Assembly: GCF_000237925.1 (NCBI RefSeq)
Contig: NC_031495.1
Coordinates: 50,075,925 to 50,139,924 of the forward strand
Direction: 5' to 3'
Length of the DNA: 64,000 nucleotides
Source: Schistosoma mansoni
Lineage: Eukaryota; Platyhelminthes; Trematoda; Strigeidida; Schistosomatidae
The translations under genes were made by a program, and so were the position numbers. The notes under the pieces are model-generated. The model saw nothing but the letters and a program-made list of their open reading frames with translations, ran no database searches and had not been told where the DNA came from. Position 1 is the first letter of the stretch. The number at the start of each line of letters is the position of its first letter. Positions 11,912 to 25,059 of this stretch are shown here, one piece after another.

Positions 11912-12310
11912 TTAAATTTGTTTTATAATGAAAAGCAGTTTCGTTTTAGGTGGAGTTTTGTTCTCTGACCTGGATGGTTCAGTCTTCATTCTTTCATTGT
12001 TCTTCTGAACAACGTCATCATCACAAACTTCAGGTAGAAGTGAAGTGTCCGAATTTCTCCACATATAACTCTTAACTTGTCTTATAGACGCCGATCTTGA
12101 TTGGTTATTGTAGGCCTTTAACCTGTCATTGTCTACCACTTTATTTTGATTGTATTTCCCTTGGATTTGATTCCTGGTCCCATATTTGTTCATAATTTTT
12201 CTGATTATTCTATAGATTGGATTGATTTCGATGTGTTTGTTGGTTGCTGATTGACCTAAGTGCCAAGCTTCTAAACTTTCTCTGGTGCTTTTAGTATTTC
12301 CTCTATCCAA
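11912..12310 (-). repeat. Penelope-like element fragment (C-terminal region)
   Basis: Minus-strand coding remnant reading DRGNTKSTRESLEAWHLG, then NKHIEINPIYR, a pattern I associate with the C-terminal endonuclease region of Penelope-like retroelements. Only this piece is present; the element is incomplete. It stops where the SINE at 12,305 begins. Confidence 0.5.
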
Positions 12311-12405
12311 TAGCACGAAACGGCCGTCCATTGCTTCCAGGTTTTCCATGGTGGTCTATCTTCAATTGACTGATGATTTCATCTATGAAAATACTGAAAT
12401 AAATT
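12305..12405 (+). repeat. Sm-alpha-type SINE, 5'-truncated
   Basis: Starts inside stem II (AATAGCACGAAACGGCCGTC) and runs to the CAATTGACTGATG tail. The CTGANGA half is absent, so no ribozyme. Confidence 0.85.
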
Positions 12406-12904
12406 CATTTTAAATAACAATACTACTGTTTATATATATTTTTCAGGCTGTATGAAAATTTACATATTCATGAATAATTAAATTTTTTTCACTTTATCAG
12501 ACAATGAAATAAACTGTACAGTAATTAAACTGTATTATAATGAATAAGAGTACACAGAAATCAATATACACTTTTGTCCTTTAGAATTATTCATACATAA
12601 TGTACATATCACATTCATGTTAATTGTTTGCATCCATTTCATGCTAATAATTGAATAGTGTTTAGTTATATAAGTTATCGCAGTGTTAAAAAAATGACAG
12701 TGGAACTAAGCCTTGTTTAATGATTAAAATAAGTAACCAATTACTTTTACCCTTATTTTTGTTAATCATTTTATACCTACACGTTAGGTGTTATTAAGGA
12801 GGACAACAACCCTTCAAATGAATCTCACTCATGATTTCATCCTAAATCATCGTCGTTCCTGAGTGAATGTTAACATCCATTTCGGTTAAAATAAACTTGA
12901 AAAT

Positions 12905-13175
12905 TCCGCACATTGAGGAAATCACCCAATTGCATCACAAGACAAGCCCTCACACGGAATCCTGAAGGCCAAAGGAAAAAGAGGAAGACTAAAGAACACA
13001 TTACGATGAGAAATGGAGACAGACATGAGAAGAATAAACAAAAATTGGATAGAACTAGAAAGGAAGACCCAGGACAGAGTGAGTTGGAGAATGCTGGTCG
13101 GCGGCCTATGCTCGATTGGGAGTAACAGGCGTAATTAAGTAAGTAGGTAGGTAGGTAAGTAAGTAAGTAAGTAAA
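12905..13175 (+). repeat. RTE-like LINE, 3' end fragment 2
   Basis: Carries the last part of the ORF (matching 21,600-21,810: CATCACAAGACAAGCCCTCA; CCTATGCTCGATTGGGAGTA) and a long GTAAGTAAGTAAGTA tail, here with GTAGGTAGG variants. Confidence 0.88.
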
Positions 13176-13179
13176 TTTA

Positions 13180-14080
13180 TAAATTCATTATCATCTTTTG
13201 TAATACTGAGTATGTTAATTCTCCAACTAGTGGAAATACTCAGAGTTATGTTCTAAATTGTATATCCAAATAAGTTCTAAGTTTTTTTAAATGTTGAATT
13301 AAATCGCTTTGGAGAGAGATAGACTTCCTTCTAGACGTTTATCGATATTACATGTTTAGGCAGCTGACAAACATTTCCCAGTAATTGTATGGTCGGAATC
13401 AAATTCAATAGTTTGATGGTTCATTTTAACGAGATCATAATTGTACTTATGGATTGGAGCTATTTAAATGATCATTACAAACCAAGGATTGTAGGAGAAT
13501 TATTTTTATCATGCAGCACTTGATGTTCGTCAATCAAATGATCCAATCTCAAACTCCTGAGTTTTCCAGATACTGAAGCGTAAAGGTGATGTGTCAAACA
13601 ATGACTTAATCAATTGCAATGCGAATGACATATGGAGTTGATTTTTTACAAGTCTTAGTGATATGCATAATATTTTCCTACTGATCAACTTGATGGTCAT
13701 TGATATCAGGCTTGGATTTTATTTCCTGCTAACAGATATGACTAGTATAATAAAAATAATAGGTGTAGACTAATTGTACTTAAACTAAAAACATGGTCAT
13801 GTAAAGACAATGAATATTTGGTAAAATATATTCTATATTTACTATACAGTGTCATGTTACTTGGGCTTAAATAATGGACATTATTCACCACAACAGTTCA
13901 ATGGAAGTGTATAAAGATTTGATAGAGGTTTACACAGCCCAGCCATTAAATATCGAACCTTTGATATTTTATAATATCACTCAACACATCAACATCTACT
14001 ATTTTTAGTATCCTGAATTACATGACACTGCGTAAATCTCATTGTTTCTGGATCAGTAACTAACTATTATTATTTTTATC

Positions 14081-14127
<47 letters not shown>

Positions 14128-15615
14128 TAAATGGAAGCGATAACTGACCTGAGGATAATAATCTTAATGAACTGATTTCATTTGGAAAAATATTCATAAT
14201 TAGAGTGCCTTAGAAAGGGATCTGTTTTAGTGTGAGACTTCTCAACAATATGTAACTACAAACTTATAATAGGGTCTAACGCACGAAATAATTGAACCAT
14301 TGAATTCAAATTCCGTGGCTTACATTAAGTGATTTAGTCAGTTTGTGTGATTTCTATTCACCTTTACCAGTAGATTATTACTTCACTGATTGACTGTGAA
14401 GGTCAATATTTCGCACTAGAACTTTAGGAATGTCATTTAGAGGCCGGTTTGTCTGCAGTGAATATACTATTGGTATTGAATTCGGTGTTTTGCAAAGATT
14501 TTTACCTTCGTTCATTGTTATCATTCCACTAGTAATTTTAGGATGTAAGCTCACTTTCCTTCAGATTGTAGTAGGACCTTACTGCTGAGTGTCCGAAGTC
14601 ATAAATTCCTATAAATGCAACTCATCATCTTGAATGGCAGATATTTAATACAGAAGGGATAAGTATTTATCCTCGATCCAGTTGTCAGTTACATTAAGTC
14701 TACTATAGATTTTTTCGTAATTCATTTGGTATGTATTTCTATTGAATACTCTCTTCCTTAGTTGCAGAAAGTCTGATCAGATAGATTAGCTCAGTTCCTA
14801 TTATCTATGAGGAATAGTTTTAATGCCGATATTCCCACCTTAAATCTTCAATATGTTAGTTTCAACATTAAAGTAGTTGATAGGGAGTTCAAACTAACTC
14901 TGAGTTTTATAATTTCACAAATTTGTTTGTTATCTATAAATTTTCTGTGGCTTTTACACTTGAAGACAAACATTTGATATTAATCATCAGATATCAATTT
15001 GATCATTTGAAATAAATTGACTATCCTTTTTGTTTTTTAGCTCTGGAGTACACATTTCTGAAAATAGATCACATGATATCCATAAATTACTCATTATAGA
15101 TTCTATTAAATAAATAAGGATCAACTCATCCATTACAGAGTTAGTCTACTGTGGTAGGCAGTGTGTGTGATGAGGAATTAATGAAAAATTTATCGATAAA
15201 AATACACATCCGTATATCATATGTTGTGTATATGTTGTATATATATATACAACTAAAAAACATGTTGACGACTAGGAACATAAAAAAAATTGAGTAAAAT
15301 GTTAACAAATAATGGATAATTGATTTATTTAATTCTTATTTTGGGTATTTTCATATGAATAAGGTAGTTATTGCCGATTTGTTCTACATTTACTTGGCAA
15401 ATATAAAATTTATGTGTCTATTCAATGCGTGGTAATTAGAAGTTCGATATAACTAGTCTATAATTTATGAATAATACATTGAAATTTAATAGTCATGAGG
15501 TTTATATAAATGTTACTAATAACCAATTCATTCTATATTTACATATAAGAAAATTAAATTGTGTTAATATACACTTATGATGAATGATTAATTAGTTTAA
15601 TGAAGGAAGTAATAG
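13180..15615. other. AT-rich stretch without recognisable gene
   Basis: Contains the TA microsatellite at 14,084. The gaps 10,330-11,605 and 12,410-12,900 are also empty to my reading. Confidence 0.6.
14084..14124. repeat. (TA)n microsatellite
   Basis: About 20 uninterrupted TA dinucleotides. Confidence 0.95.
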
Positions 15616-15619
15616 TCAT

Positions 15620-16605
15620 ACAGTCAGTCAGTCAGTTAGTCACAACGTAGAACTTCGTACGTACTTACGTCAGTTCGAGTTGCCATACCACATTAGCACA
15701 GAGATGCAGTTGTCCATTCAAATCCCATAGTGGTAGAAGTAGTAGGGGTATAAGCAGTACTCCGAAAGATTAGGGTTTGAAGATGTTATTGAAGGAGTAT
15801 AATCCAGTGAAATAAATTGGGAAAGAGATTTGCCATCCTTACCTAGTACCTGTTTCCTAACAACTGCATTACTTACTCGGTGGTCCCAGGATACACGAGC
15901 AAGGCTTTGAAGACACGTATGATCGAATACTAGCAGCCTACGAATATCCTCTACTCTTATCGACCATGTTTCACTGCCATAAAGTAGGACGGAACGAACC
16001 GCTGCACAGTAAACCCGTCCTTTTGTTGCTAGACGGATATCTCGCCTACGCCATAAATGGCGCAAGTTGGCGAAAGCTAGACGAGCCTTCTGTATCCGTG
16101 CTGAGACGTCACACACCAGACCACAAGGGCTGATGAGACTCCCAAGATAAGTGAAGTGGTCTACACGCTCAACTACTTCACTCCCTATCATTAGTTCAGG
16201 TGTCGATGCAACCCAATCCTGAAGTAACATTTTGCACTCCGAGTGGTAGAATCGTATCCCGAACATGCCTGCATAGTTGCTTATAATGGTTAGAAGACCC
16301 TGCATTTTTTCAGCGTCTTTACCAAATAAAACTATGTCATCGGGGTATTCTAAGTCAACAAGTGAGTCTCCCGGTAAAAGTTTAACTCCTGGGGATTTAG
16401 ATGGTGAAAGTGTTATTTCTAAAAGCACTTCTACGATAAAGTTGAACAAGAATGGGGAGAGTGGACAGCCCTGACGAACACAACTTGAAGTAATCAATTC
16501 TGATAACGGTTCGCCATAGGCTCTAACTCGACCAGTTGTGTTCGAGTAGAGAGCCTTTATGAGGTTGATGTACTTCTTTGGTACTCTTTTCAGTGACAAA
16601 CACTG
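15620..16605 (-). repeat. LINE reverse-transcriptase fragment, RTE-like second family, 3' part
   Basis: A 293-codon open frame on the minus strand (16599-15718) covers RT palm and thumb: SCVRQGCPLSPFLFN, then YPDDIVLFG at the catalytic box, then HFTYLGSLISPCG and VLLYGSETW. The usual F/YADD box reads YPDD, with both Asp kept and Ala replaced by Pro. The domain usually following GKDGKSL is missing and is replaced by a 3' tail (15,620-15,780) shared with 32,690-32,900 and 35,450-35,680. 5' truncated. It differs clearly from the family at 3.5, 21 and 44 kb. Probably non-functional. Confidence 0.85.
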
Positions 16606-16609
16606 CTAC

Positions 16610-18600
16610 AGTAAGATATCAAGATAAACATTGAACAGCAAATAATAAATTAAGATTTTTGTCAAGTATACAATTATTTCGTATGATAAGATTAAATAAC
16701 ATGAGAACATTTCTATAACAAACATTTGTTTTGAATCCAACAGTAATGTATGCTTCGTTAAAGGAAAGAGAGTATAAACTTGAAGCTAAATAGTAAAATC
16801 GTTTTAATCCCGAATAAGATGAATATTCGTAATGTTAAAGAATCAAAAATTGAAGAAAATCAGACTTCCAATAGAGATAGACAATGAAAAAAATTAACAC
16901 TAACAAATATTAATAAATATCATAAACCCATTGAGTAAATTTCGTGACTTACTGGCTTAGTGAATAATGCTTTGGAATAAAACGGTGAATAATTACTAGG
17001 TTCGAGTTGAAATCTGAACATCGGTGCTTATATCGAGGCTTATTCATCTGACAAGTCCAAGATGGGAAGAAACGTACGTTCTTGTTTTCACTACTAGCCA
17101 TTACCCAGAAATCAGAAACGTGTAACTACATATAAATTATTGGGGGATTTGTCCAAGCATCCCATATACTACCAAGTAAGATTAAATTTAGGCATGAATA
17201 TCAGCGAGCGAAAAACACAAATTCCTACCGACAATGATAGGTTTTCATATCTTTCTGGGTTTTCAAATCGTCGTAGAATGATCTCAGTTTTAGATAAAGT
17301 CTCGGAGGGATTCCTAATTAAGCAAACAAATAATCACAGTAACATTAATTTAAACTAGCTACTATCTTAAGCATTTAGTTCATTACAAATGCTTAATTCC
17401 TAGATAAATGGTTCATGGTGTTTGCACTTTATCTTAACTCCCGGGTTTTATTTGACTCGGTAATAGTTGTAATATATTTTATCGTTCATAAATTAAATTT
17501 GATTAACGATAAACTAGTTATTCAGCTTTTTATTATAAATACCCTTATGGTATACCTGTTGAAATTCATTATTTATTATGCATTGTGATCTTATTATTTG
17601 TATGCATAATCACATGAGCTCTTGAGTTTGGCAATACAATGTTGTTTGTTGATGTTCCAGGTGTTTTAATGTATAGTTTGGGAACAGGTAAACTTTACGT
17701 AAGATGTTAATAGTTAGTGCATACAGTATCCAAGTTAGTGGGTTCAACATTATTAATGAAGGGGAAATCCTAACAAATATTTTGTATGATACGGACAAAA
17801 TACAGGCGGGAGTCCGAGCATTTTGTTTGTTACTACTTGTTAGTAACACGTTGTTTGAGTATAATTGAAAATCCTATCTGCTTTAATATTTGAATAATAG
17901 TTAATCAGTACTTTATTTAATTGTTGAGCCGTGAGCAATCATGGTAAATGGAATTATAGATAATTGACTTATGTGTGCAAATTATCTTTATCACATTTTT
18001 GGTTCAGTAAACACAAGAACTATCTAAATTGATAGCTTTGTATTGTCAGTTGAAACCAATCCACGATATTGGTGATTTTAAGGTAACCATCCAACAAACA
18101 GGAATTGCATGAAAACAAAGTCCTTGATCCCAACTATCTCATCAATTTGAGGAGATAAGTTGTCATATCCAATAATTACGTTTTTTAAAGTATCGTTTAT
18201 GTTGTGATTTCCGAAATGTGATACTGACACACGATATGTTACACGCTAACCCCCCTACTCCAAACTGACTACTTGAGCGAGAAAGTTTATTGGGCTACCG
18301 AATAAAAATGCTCAATTACTAATTTAGATATATACAACTCTACCCCCTGAGAAATTAATCCATTTCCTAGCCAACTAAATGCACTTGACCGTCGGGTTAA
18401 TTACGAATGTCATCGCTCGATCTACTCATTAGGGTACTTTTGATTGGCCTATCGTATCAGTCTATAAACTAAGTTAAATTTATTTAAAGTTATTGTATTT
18501 CTGTATGATAACTCATCTTAAAATGGGGTTTTCAGAGTGGGATGCTATATACAGAAAATTTTCTTCAAGAGAGCGATCACTAAAATTAATAAGAGACTGG
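16610..18600. other. AT-rich stretch without recognisable gene
   Basis: Short open frames at 17,140 and 17,610 show no protein-like pattern. 19,000-19,980 and 20,210-21,110 are likewise empty. Confidence 0.55.
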
Positions 18601-18607
18601 ATAGCTT

Positions 18608-18700
18608 TTTCGTTTTAGTGTTGGACTCCTCAGTGATGCCTAACCACTACTTCCCCGAGGGTCAAGCCCAGGAAACTCAAACTTCGTGACTGGCTCATTA
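18608..18700 (-). repeat. Old Sm-alpha-type SINE fragment
   Basis: Minus-strand remnant: TTTCGTTTTAGTGTTGGACT then CCTCAGTGATGC line up with the ribozyme section, and GGGTCAAGCCCAGG with a decayed box B. Strongly diverged. Confidence 0.5.
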
Positions 18701-18837
18701 GACAGCCGACTTGGTATCGATTGGCTAACATTTACAACTTCAGTCAGTTTGCGATATCGGCTAAAAGGATTGTCTGAAGATGACTTCTACAAACGTTCCC
18801 AATATATTGACTGTATTTTCTTTAAAGAAGATTATTT

Positions 18838-18995
18838 TGGCTGTTTCGTCCCAGTATGCTCACTGCTGAGGAGTCTCACAATAGGACGAAGCGGCCGTCC
18901 AGTGCTTCCAGGTTTCCCATGGTGGTATAGCTTCAATTGACTCATGATTTCAACTATGCAAATACTGGAATCTCCACTAAACCCCTTCTGATATA
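18838..18995 (+). repeat. Sm-alpha-type SINE, ribozyme and tail, with inverted scrap at its 5' side
   Basis: 18838-18853 is a reverse scrap (GGCTGTTTCGTCCCAGT). Then a plus-strand ribozyme at 18860-18905 and a full tail to CCCCTTCTGAT. Core CTGAGGA is intact. GAAA reads GAAG, so the A15.1-U16.1 pair becomes G-U. Stem I is 5 of 6 pairs. Activity is doubtful. Confidence 0.88.
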
Positions 18996-19986
18996 TGATT
19001 TTGTTTAGACACTTGTTACGTCCTTGAATCTGTCTACCCACTTTAGTGCCGAGTATGACTTGTCTAATGTAGATTAAGACCTTGACCCGATAGGCTGACT
19101 GGCTTAACCTTGAGGCTAATATGCGTGAGTTCGAAGTGGGGGTAGAGAGACGAAAACTATTCTATCCCTGATTGGCTGGCAAGCACGCGAGAGAGAGAGA
19201 AAAGACAAAGACAGCTGGAACACTAATCACTTTATTCCAACCCCGATCTAGCACTCGAATTCCCAATTCAAATTAGGGTGAAAAGTTACATGAATAAATA
19301 GATGACTAAGCTGACCACAACGTACAATAATTAGAAAAATACAATTATGTCCAAAACTGGGGGACTATAGTAGAAAATAGGGTATAAAAGATTACGTCTA
19401 AATGACAATAGCTTTAGAACAGAAAATGCTATGACAATGAATTATACTTCAAACGAAAGCTTATGATCTGTAGAATAGGCTAGGGGCAAAAGTAAATGTT
19501 ACAGTTTTACAAGCTTTGAATTAAATGAATTAACGTCCCCAAAAATAGCTTCCGTAATTTGTTAAGGCTTCTTGTTTTGCGGTTCACATCAACACTAAGG
19601 TTTGGTTCGATGTAATGAATCAGAAAATCAAAGTAAATTCATTATGCACATGTTTAAAGAATAAATTCATCGGTGATATTTTATGCAGATTATTCACGGT
19701 TTAGCATCTTGGTTTCTCAATAGTTTTTGTTTCAACGAATAACATGGTTTATATAAAATAAAAAGGTTGATAAAATGGTAGACTTTCATTAAGTATCATG
19801 TTTATATGGTGAGTCATATTTATATGCAAACTGCATAAATATTAGGGTTGAATTTTTTCACAAAATAAATCACTTTATATTGGTATGGTCAAATTATTTT
19901 GCATAGTATCACGTAATTATTTTTGATGAAGCCTGAAAAATATAAAGATTTATATTGCTGATCTCTGGCTCTAATAAAGTAGAAAT

Positions 19987-20205
19987 GTTGAAAGCATGAG
20001 TCAGTTGAAGCTAGACCACCAAGGAAATTCTGGGAGCACTGGACGGCCGTTTCGTCCTATTGTGAGACTTCTCAGCAATGCGCACTCACGACCACGCCTC
20101 GCGAGATTCGAACCCAAGACCTACCAGTCTCGGGCCAGTGCACTTAACCGACAGACCACTGAGCCGGCGTCCGACGGTATTTATTTCTAACTTCAACCAA
20201 TCCAC
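19987..20205 (-). repeat. Sm-alpha-type SINE, minus copy with dead hammerhead
   Basis: Tail, ribozyme (20036-20081), box B and box A all recognisable. The core is CTGAGAA: G8, the essential general base/acid partner, is A. GAAA, the GTC site and stem I (one wobble) are otherwise good. A clean single-site loss. Confidence 0.9.
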
Positions 20206-21114
20206 AAAATGAATTAACTTCCTTCTTTATTTTAAAAGTATCTAATTTCAGGGTTAGCGCCCTTTCCGTTCAGTATTTGACGGTATCTGTTATGAATATA
20301 TTTCAACAAAACTTTTTGTATACAAATTGAATTCAATGATGTTCTTCTGTTTTAATTAGATAGTTTATATGTTAAACTCTCATTGTCACTCCAGAATAAA
20401 TCTTTACCTAACTGGACTTTTTGATTATTTGACTTATTACTGTATTTTAAAGGTTGACCGTGGGTTAATTTATTTAGAAGAAAATTAGTAACAACCCGAA
20501 AACTGTTCTAGGTTTCCTCTACAAAACTCACTCCTCACGCCTAATATATACAATACAAAAAATGTTCTTGAAAAGCGTCTCATATTAACGTACTAAAAGA
20601 AAAGACGAATCAGTCACGTTTAAGATCCTTCCAGGTTGGAAAAGTCAATCGGAGGTAACATAGGCGCTTTCAATGCGAAAATGAGAAATTCGAATATCCA
20701 CAATTAAGTTACGAAAATAAGAAGAATTAAGAGTTAATGTAAGGAGACGTAAGTAGCCACTGTTAAAACGAAAATTCTGTACATATATGAAAACGACGAC
20801 TTGATGTAAAAGTTGAGTTTCATTTAGTTCAAACTAGTGGTCTTTTATTTAGATTGTCAGTCGTAAGTAACTGGGTGAAACACTTGATTGTGAAATGAAA
20901 AAGTTAAACCTAATTTAGTAATATATCTTGAAAATGATCTAGATTCTGACACGTCTTACTCAAATGCCTCTTTAAACCCAGTTGCTGTTTGGTATTCGTT
21001 GCATGAAAATTCTTTAGTTCTAAACAAATGTTGCTTCTTCTATTCCAGTAGCATATTGTATCCAGCAAAAGACAATAAATTATTGATCAGTCCAAGAATA
21101 TTAAGTCTCTGCAT

Positions 21115-21832
21115 CGATAGGCCTCCACATTCACAAAGGAAAAAGAAAGATTCTCAAATACAACACGGAGAATACCAACCCAATCACACTTGATGGCAAA
21201 ACTCTGGAAGAGGTGGAAACATTCACGTATGTGGGAAACATCGTTGATAAACAAGGAGGATCGGATGCAGATGTAAAGGCGAGGATTAGAAAAGCAAGGG
21301 CAGCATTTCTACAATTGAAGAACATATGGAACTCAAAACAACTGTCAACTAAATTCAAAGTCAAAATCTTCAGGACGAACGTCAACACAGTCCTACTGTA
21401 CGGAGCTGAAACGTGGAGAACTACTACGACCATCATCAGGAAGGTACAAGTATTTATAAACAGTTGTCTACGCAAAATACTCCACATTCACCGGTCGGAT
21501 ACTATCAGCAACAGCCTACTATGGGAGAGGACAAACCAGCTTCCAGTTGAAGAGGAAATTAGGAAAAGACGTTGGAAGTGGATAGGACATACATTAAGGA
21601 AATCACCGATGTGCATTACCAGGCAAGCCCTAACTTGGAATCCGGAAGGGAAGCGGAAAAGAGGAAGGCCAAAGAACACACTACGCCGGGAAATAGAAGC
21701 CGATATGAAAAGGATGAGTAGCAACTGGAAGGAACTGGAAAGGAAGGCTCAGGACAGAGTTGGATGGAGAATGCTGGTGAGCGGCCTATGCTCCTCGACG
21801 AGGGGTAACAGGCGTAAGTAAAGTAAGTAACT
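21115..21832 (+). repeat. RTE-like LINE, 3' end fragment 3 (best kept)
   Basis: Open frame 21213-21821 (202 codons to TAA) encodes the RTE-like C-terminal region: [56 protein letters not shown], then [10 protein letters not shown] and DRVGWRML. It ends at a GTAAGTAAAGTAAGTAA tail. 5' truncated before the catalytic RT motifs. The open frame suggests a younger insertion than 3.5 or 12.9 kb. Confidence 0.9.
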
Positions 21833-21839
21833 CTTTTGT

Positions 21840-24800
21840 GATCAAGTTCATCATGAATAATTAAAAGGAATTTCTAGTTTCATGTGAACTACATTTAACG
21901 AATACGTTTCTTTGATCCACTAAAAATTATTTCGTTTACAGCCTGAATAGGGGAGTTGGATGCTATATATTATTATTTGGACTGAATATCTATAGCATAA
22001 ATCGACTAAGAAAGGAATCGATCATTTGTTTTCAATTGAATAAAGTTACAACAATACGTTCTGTTGAAATCGCAAACAACCCCTTTACGAATAACTGAAT
22101 AAATTTGTCCGTCTCCTAATAGTAATTCCTTTAGATAATACGCTATGTACAATAATTTGAAAAACAATAAATGTTTTAGGAAATAAATAAATAGTTCGAC
22201 AAAGATCATTATATCAATCTACTTCCTAACAAACTTGAAACTACTAGGGAATAAAATAAAGAATGAAGATTTAAGGCGATTATACGCTAAGTAATATGCT
22301 CACTACGATCTCTAACGGTAATTTCTACGAGCTACAGTAAAAAAGGAGTTAGAAAAATTACTAAAATTACCACACATGAATAAAGTGTGCTGCAAAAACG
22401 TCTGGAATAAAGTTGTGCTACTTACAAATAAATAGTAGTAAGATAGCAAATCTAAAAAATATTTACTTCACGAACCACTACTCAATCATTTAGCTTGTTT
22501 GAAATGTTAACCTACTCATCTCAATCTTTATTATTAATGATTTTTAATAAGACTTTGGATTTCCAATTCAAAAGGTTTTAATCTAAAATCATTTTATTTA
22601 AGGTTTTAAGATTGATTTAACTATTAAAGGATATCAACACGGCACCTCATTAAAATCTTGTTAATATAATGTAGTTAACACCACTCCCTAATAGTTCTCT
22701 GACTAACTTCACTTCATGATGAAAGTGTCTTTCCCCACTGAAGAAGTTTTCACTAACCAGCTTAATAACATAAGTGATTATTTATGTGAAATCAGTGTTT
22801 TTTTATCCAATTAACCTTTTATTGTGAAGTTCTACTTATCTGTCATGGTTTAAAAGTGAAATAGTCAAATTAATGGGTTGACCGCTTAAAAGGAAAGTTA
22901 TTTCTTAATTTCTTGGTTGAGTTTATGAATGATCAAAAATTTAAGAATTGTAAGTCTTGAGTTGAACTATGTTACATAGGCTTGACTTGAACGTATGACC
23001 AAGCATATTAAACTAGTCTAACTTAAAAATAGATTGTCGTGAACTCAAGAGATTAATTTGCATAGCTCTGTACTTGAGTAACTCGCTCTGTATTTACTAA
23101 CATGAGTTTATTAGTCTTTCTTAGAGTTTAGCTATAGTAGTAAAATCCATTTATATTCAGATTTCAGAGATAATTTAAACTTTCCTGATGTTACAATTAA
23201 TATTTTGACGACAAATGTTGTCTACAATTTCTCTTTGTTCATAGTCTCATATCAGTAGCCTAATTATGCAGAAAATATCCTACATTAACTGATATCCAGT
23301 AGATCATTGAGACTTTAAATTTGTATGTATTAAGAAATCCTGAGTTTGAAAGTTCACTTTGAAATACTATTCAGTCTGTTGTATCAACCGTAATACTACA
23401 TTCAATTCAGGTGATTGTTAAAACTTATCATTGACATCTAAACAGTGAGAACAATAAGTAGTTTATGTGAGAAATCAGTGACACTTTCAAAAGAATACTA
23501 CTAATAATAACGAGTGATTTTATACTTTTACGAATCGAAATCATTTGGAGCACCATTTCAACAAGGACTCAATGGAGGGTTACTTCTCTGTAGCATAATA
23601 TCCTTAAACAGTATTCCCCCACATTCTCCCCAAAAATGAAACTTAGGACAATGAGGTCAGTGTAAGAGTATAAACTTTTGACCAATGAGTTAGGTTCCAA
23701 TGGACCTTCGTTCAGTTCCTGACAATAACGTGGTAGTGAACTATTGAGAAGTTCCGAACTAACACGAATCCATAACTTAATAAGCCCTGACTGCTGATAG
23801 TACCTCAATTGGTGTCGATCTATAATTAAAATGATCTAAAACTCTGATCAATCTCCATCAGGCTTTTTGACAAAAATTTAGTATTTATTGAAAAATGTAT
23901 GTTAGAAGAAACTATTTCCTACTTAATCTTTGAAATACCTCAATATTCGCTTTATAGATATTAGGAAGGTTTTTTTACCACTACTTGAGTAGCATTTTTA
24001 GGCACATGTTAGTAATCATGATATAATCATCTATATAATCCTTTAGACTGCAGATGGGCCTAGATTGGAAATGAATATTAAGGAAAACATCAAACTGTTA
24101 ATCAAAAGGACAGAAGTTCAAATATTATTTTTAAGCTACTCATAAATAGCATGAATGTTGCATTGATTGTGAAAAGATGAGGAATCCATATCTTCGTGAA
24201 GTGGTTGGGTTGAAATATAGGACTTTCATTACTCTCATAATTAATGTCAACAGAACAGAGTTTGCTGGCCTTTCTATATATGTAAATGATATATGGCAGC
24301 GTAAGTAAAATATGGCCGGTTGTTGTCCACTTAGCCTACTGACTATTAACTATGTGATTTCATTTCCTCTCACTGATTTCTACCCCGGAATCACTGTGAC
24401 TGCTTGTAAATGTGTTGAATAAAGTATTGTCTAGTATTAGTCTGGTTCTCCGTTCTGGGTCAGGAATCCTGGATCCGATCGTATTATCAAAGCATATCAG
24501 AAAGAGAAAAATATTTTAAACCATCCGTTATGTCAATATAGAACCATAATTCTACACTTACTTTAATTGTATAATAAAAAACCCCTTGGTATCTCTATAT
24601 GATACATATTTTATCCTGCAATCTACTTTATTGAGTGGGTAAACCAGTACGTTTGAACATTTTGCTTTTTTTGTAAGTACTTCTATCGAATATTTGGTGG
24701 GCTTGTTGCTTGTTTTAATCTTACTTTATGACTGTAAACTCAGACTGCAAGAAACTTGATGATCATTGGTCATAAACTGTGATAATAGAATATTGTTTTA

Positions 24801-25055
24801 CATCAGTAACTAGTTAGTTGATCATCCTTGTCATCCAGAAATATCAAAATATTACTAAAATATTTTCATATACATGTTTGGAAAAATTTTTCATCAAACG
24901 TTTATATCCTAGAATTGTATTTGAAAACTAACTGATGCTTCATGGTAATTTAACTTCATCTGATGATTCCTTATGAATGCATTAAAACGTTTTCTCAATT
25001 AGGAGCTGAAGTCTCGTAATAGAAATATAACAGTGAAATTTGTTATATCGCGAAG
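21840..25055. other. AT-rich stretch without recognisable gene
   Basis: Apart from the weak LTR-like end at 24.2-24.5 kb, nothing. Also empty: 25,605-26,070, 26,290-27,800 (except the scrap at 27,280) and 28,030-29,745. Confidence 0.55.
24230..24490 (+). repeat. Possible LTR end, weak
   Basis: A pyrimidine-rich stretch with GTTGAATAAAGTATTGTCTA (polyadenylation-like AATAAA) followed by CTGGTTCTCCGTTCTGGG resembles the R-U5 end of an LTR. No partner copy seen in the window. Confidence 0.2.
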
Positions 25056-25059
25056 AGAA

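Noticed and set aside
13135-13170. Candidate tandem array (GTAAGTAAGTA)
   Set aside because: It is the 3' tail of the RTE-like LINE, seen also at 4,174, 21,812 and 42,165 (reverse).
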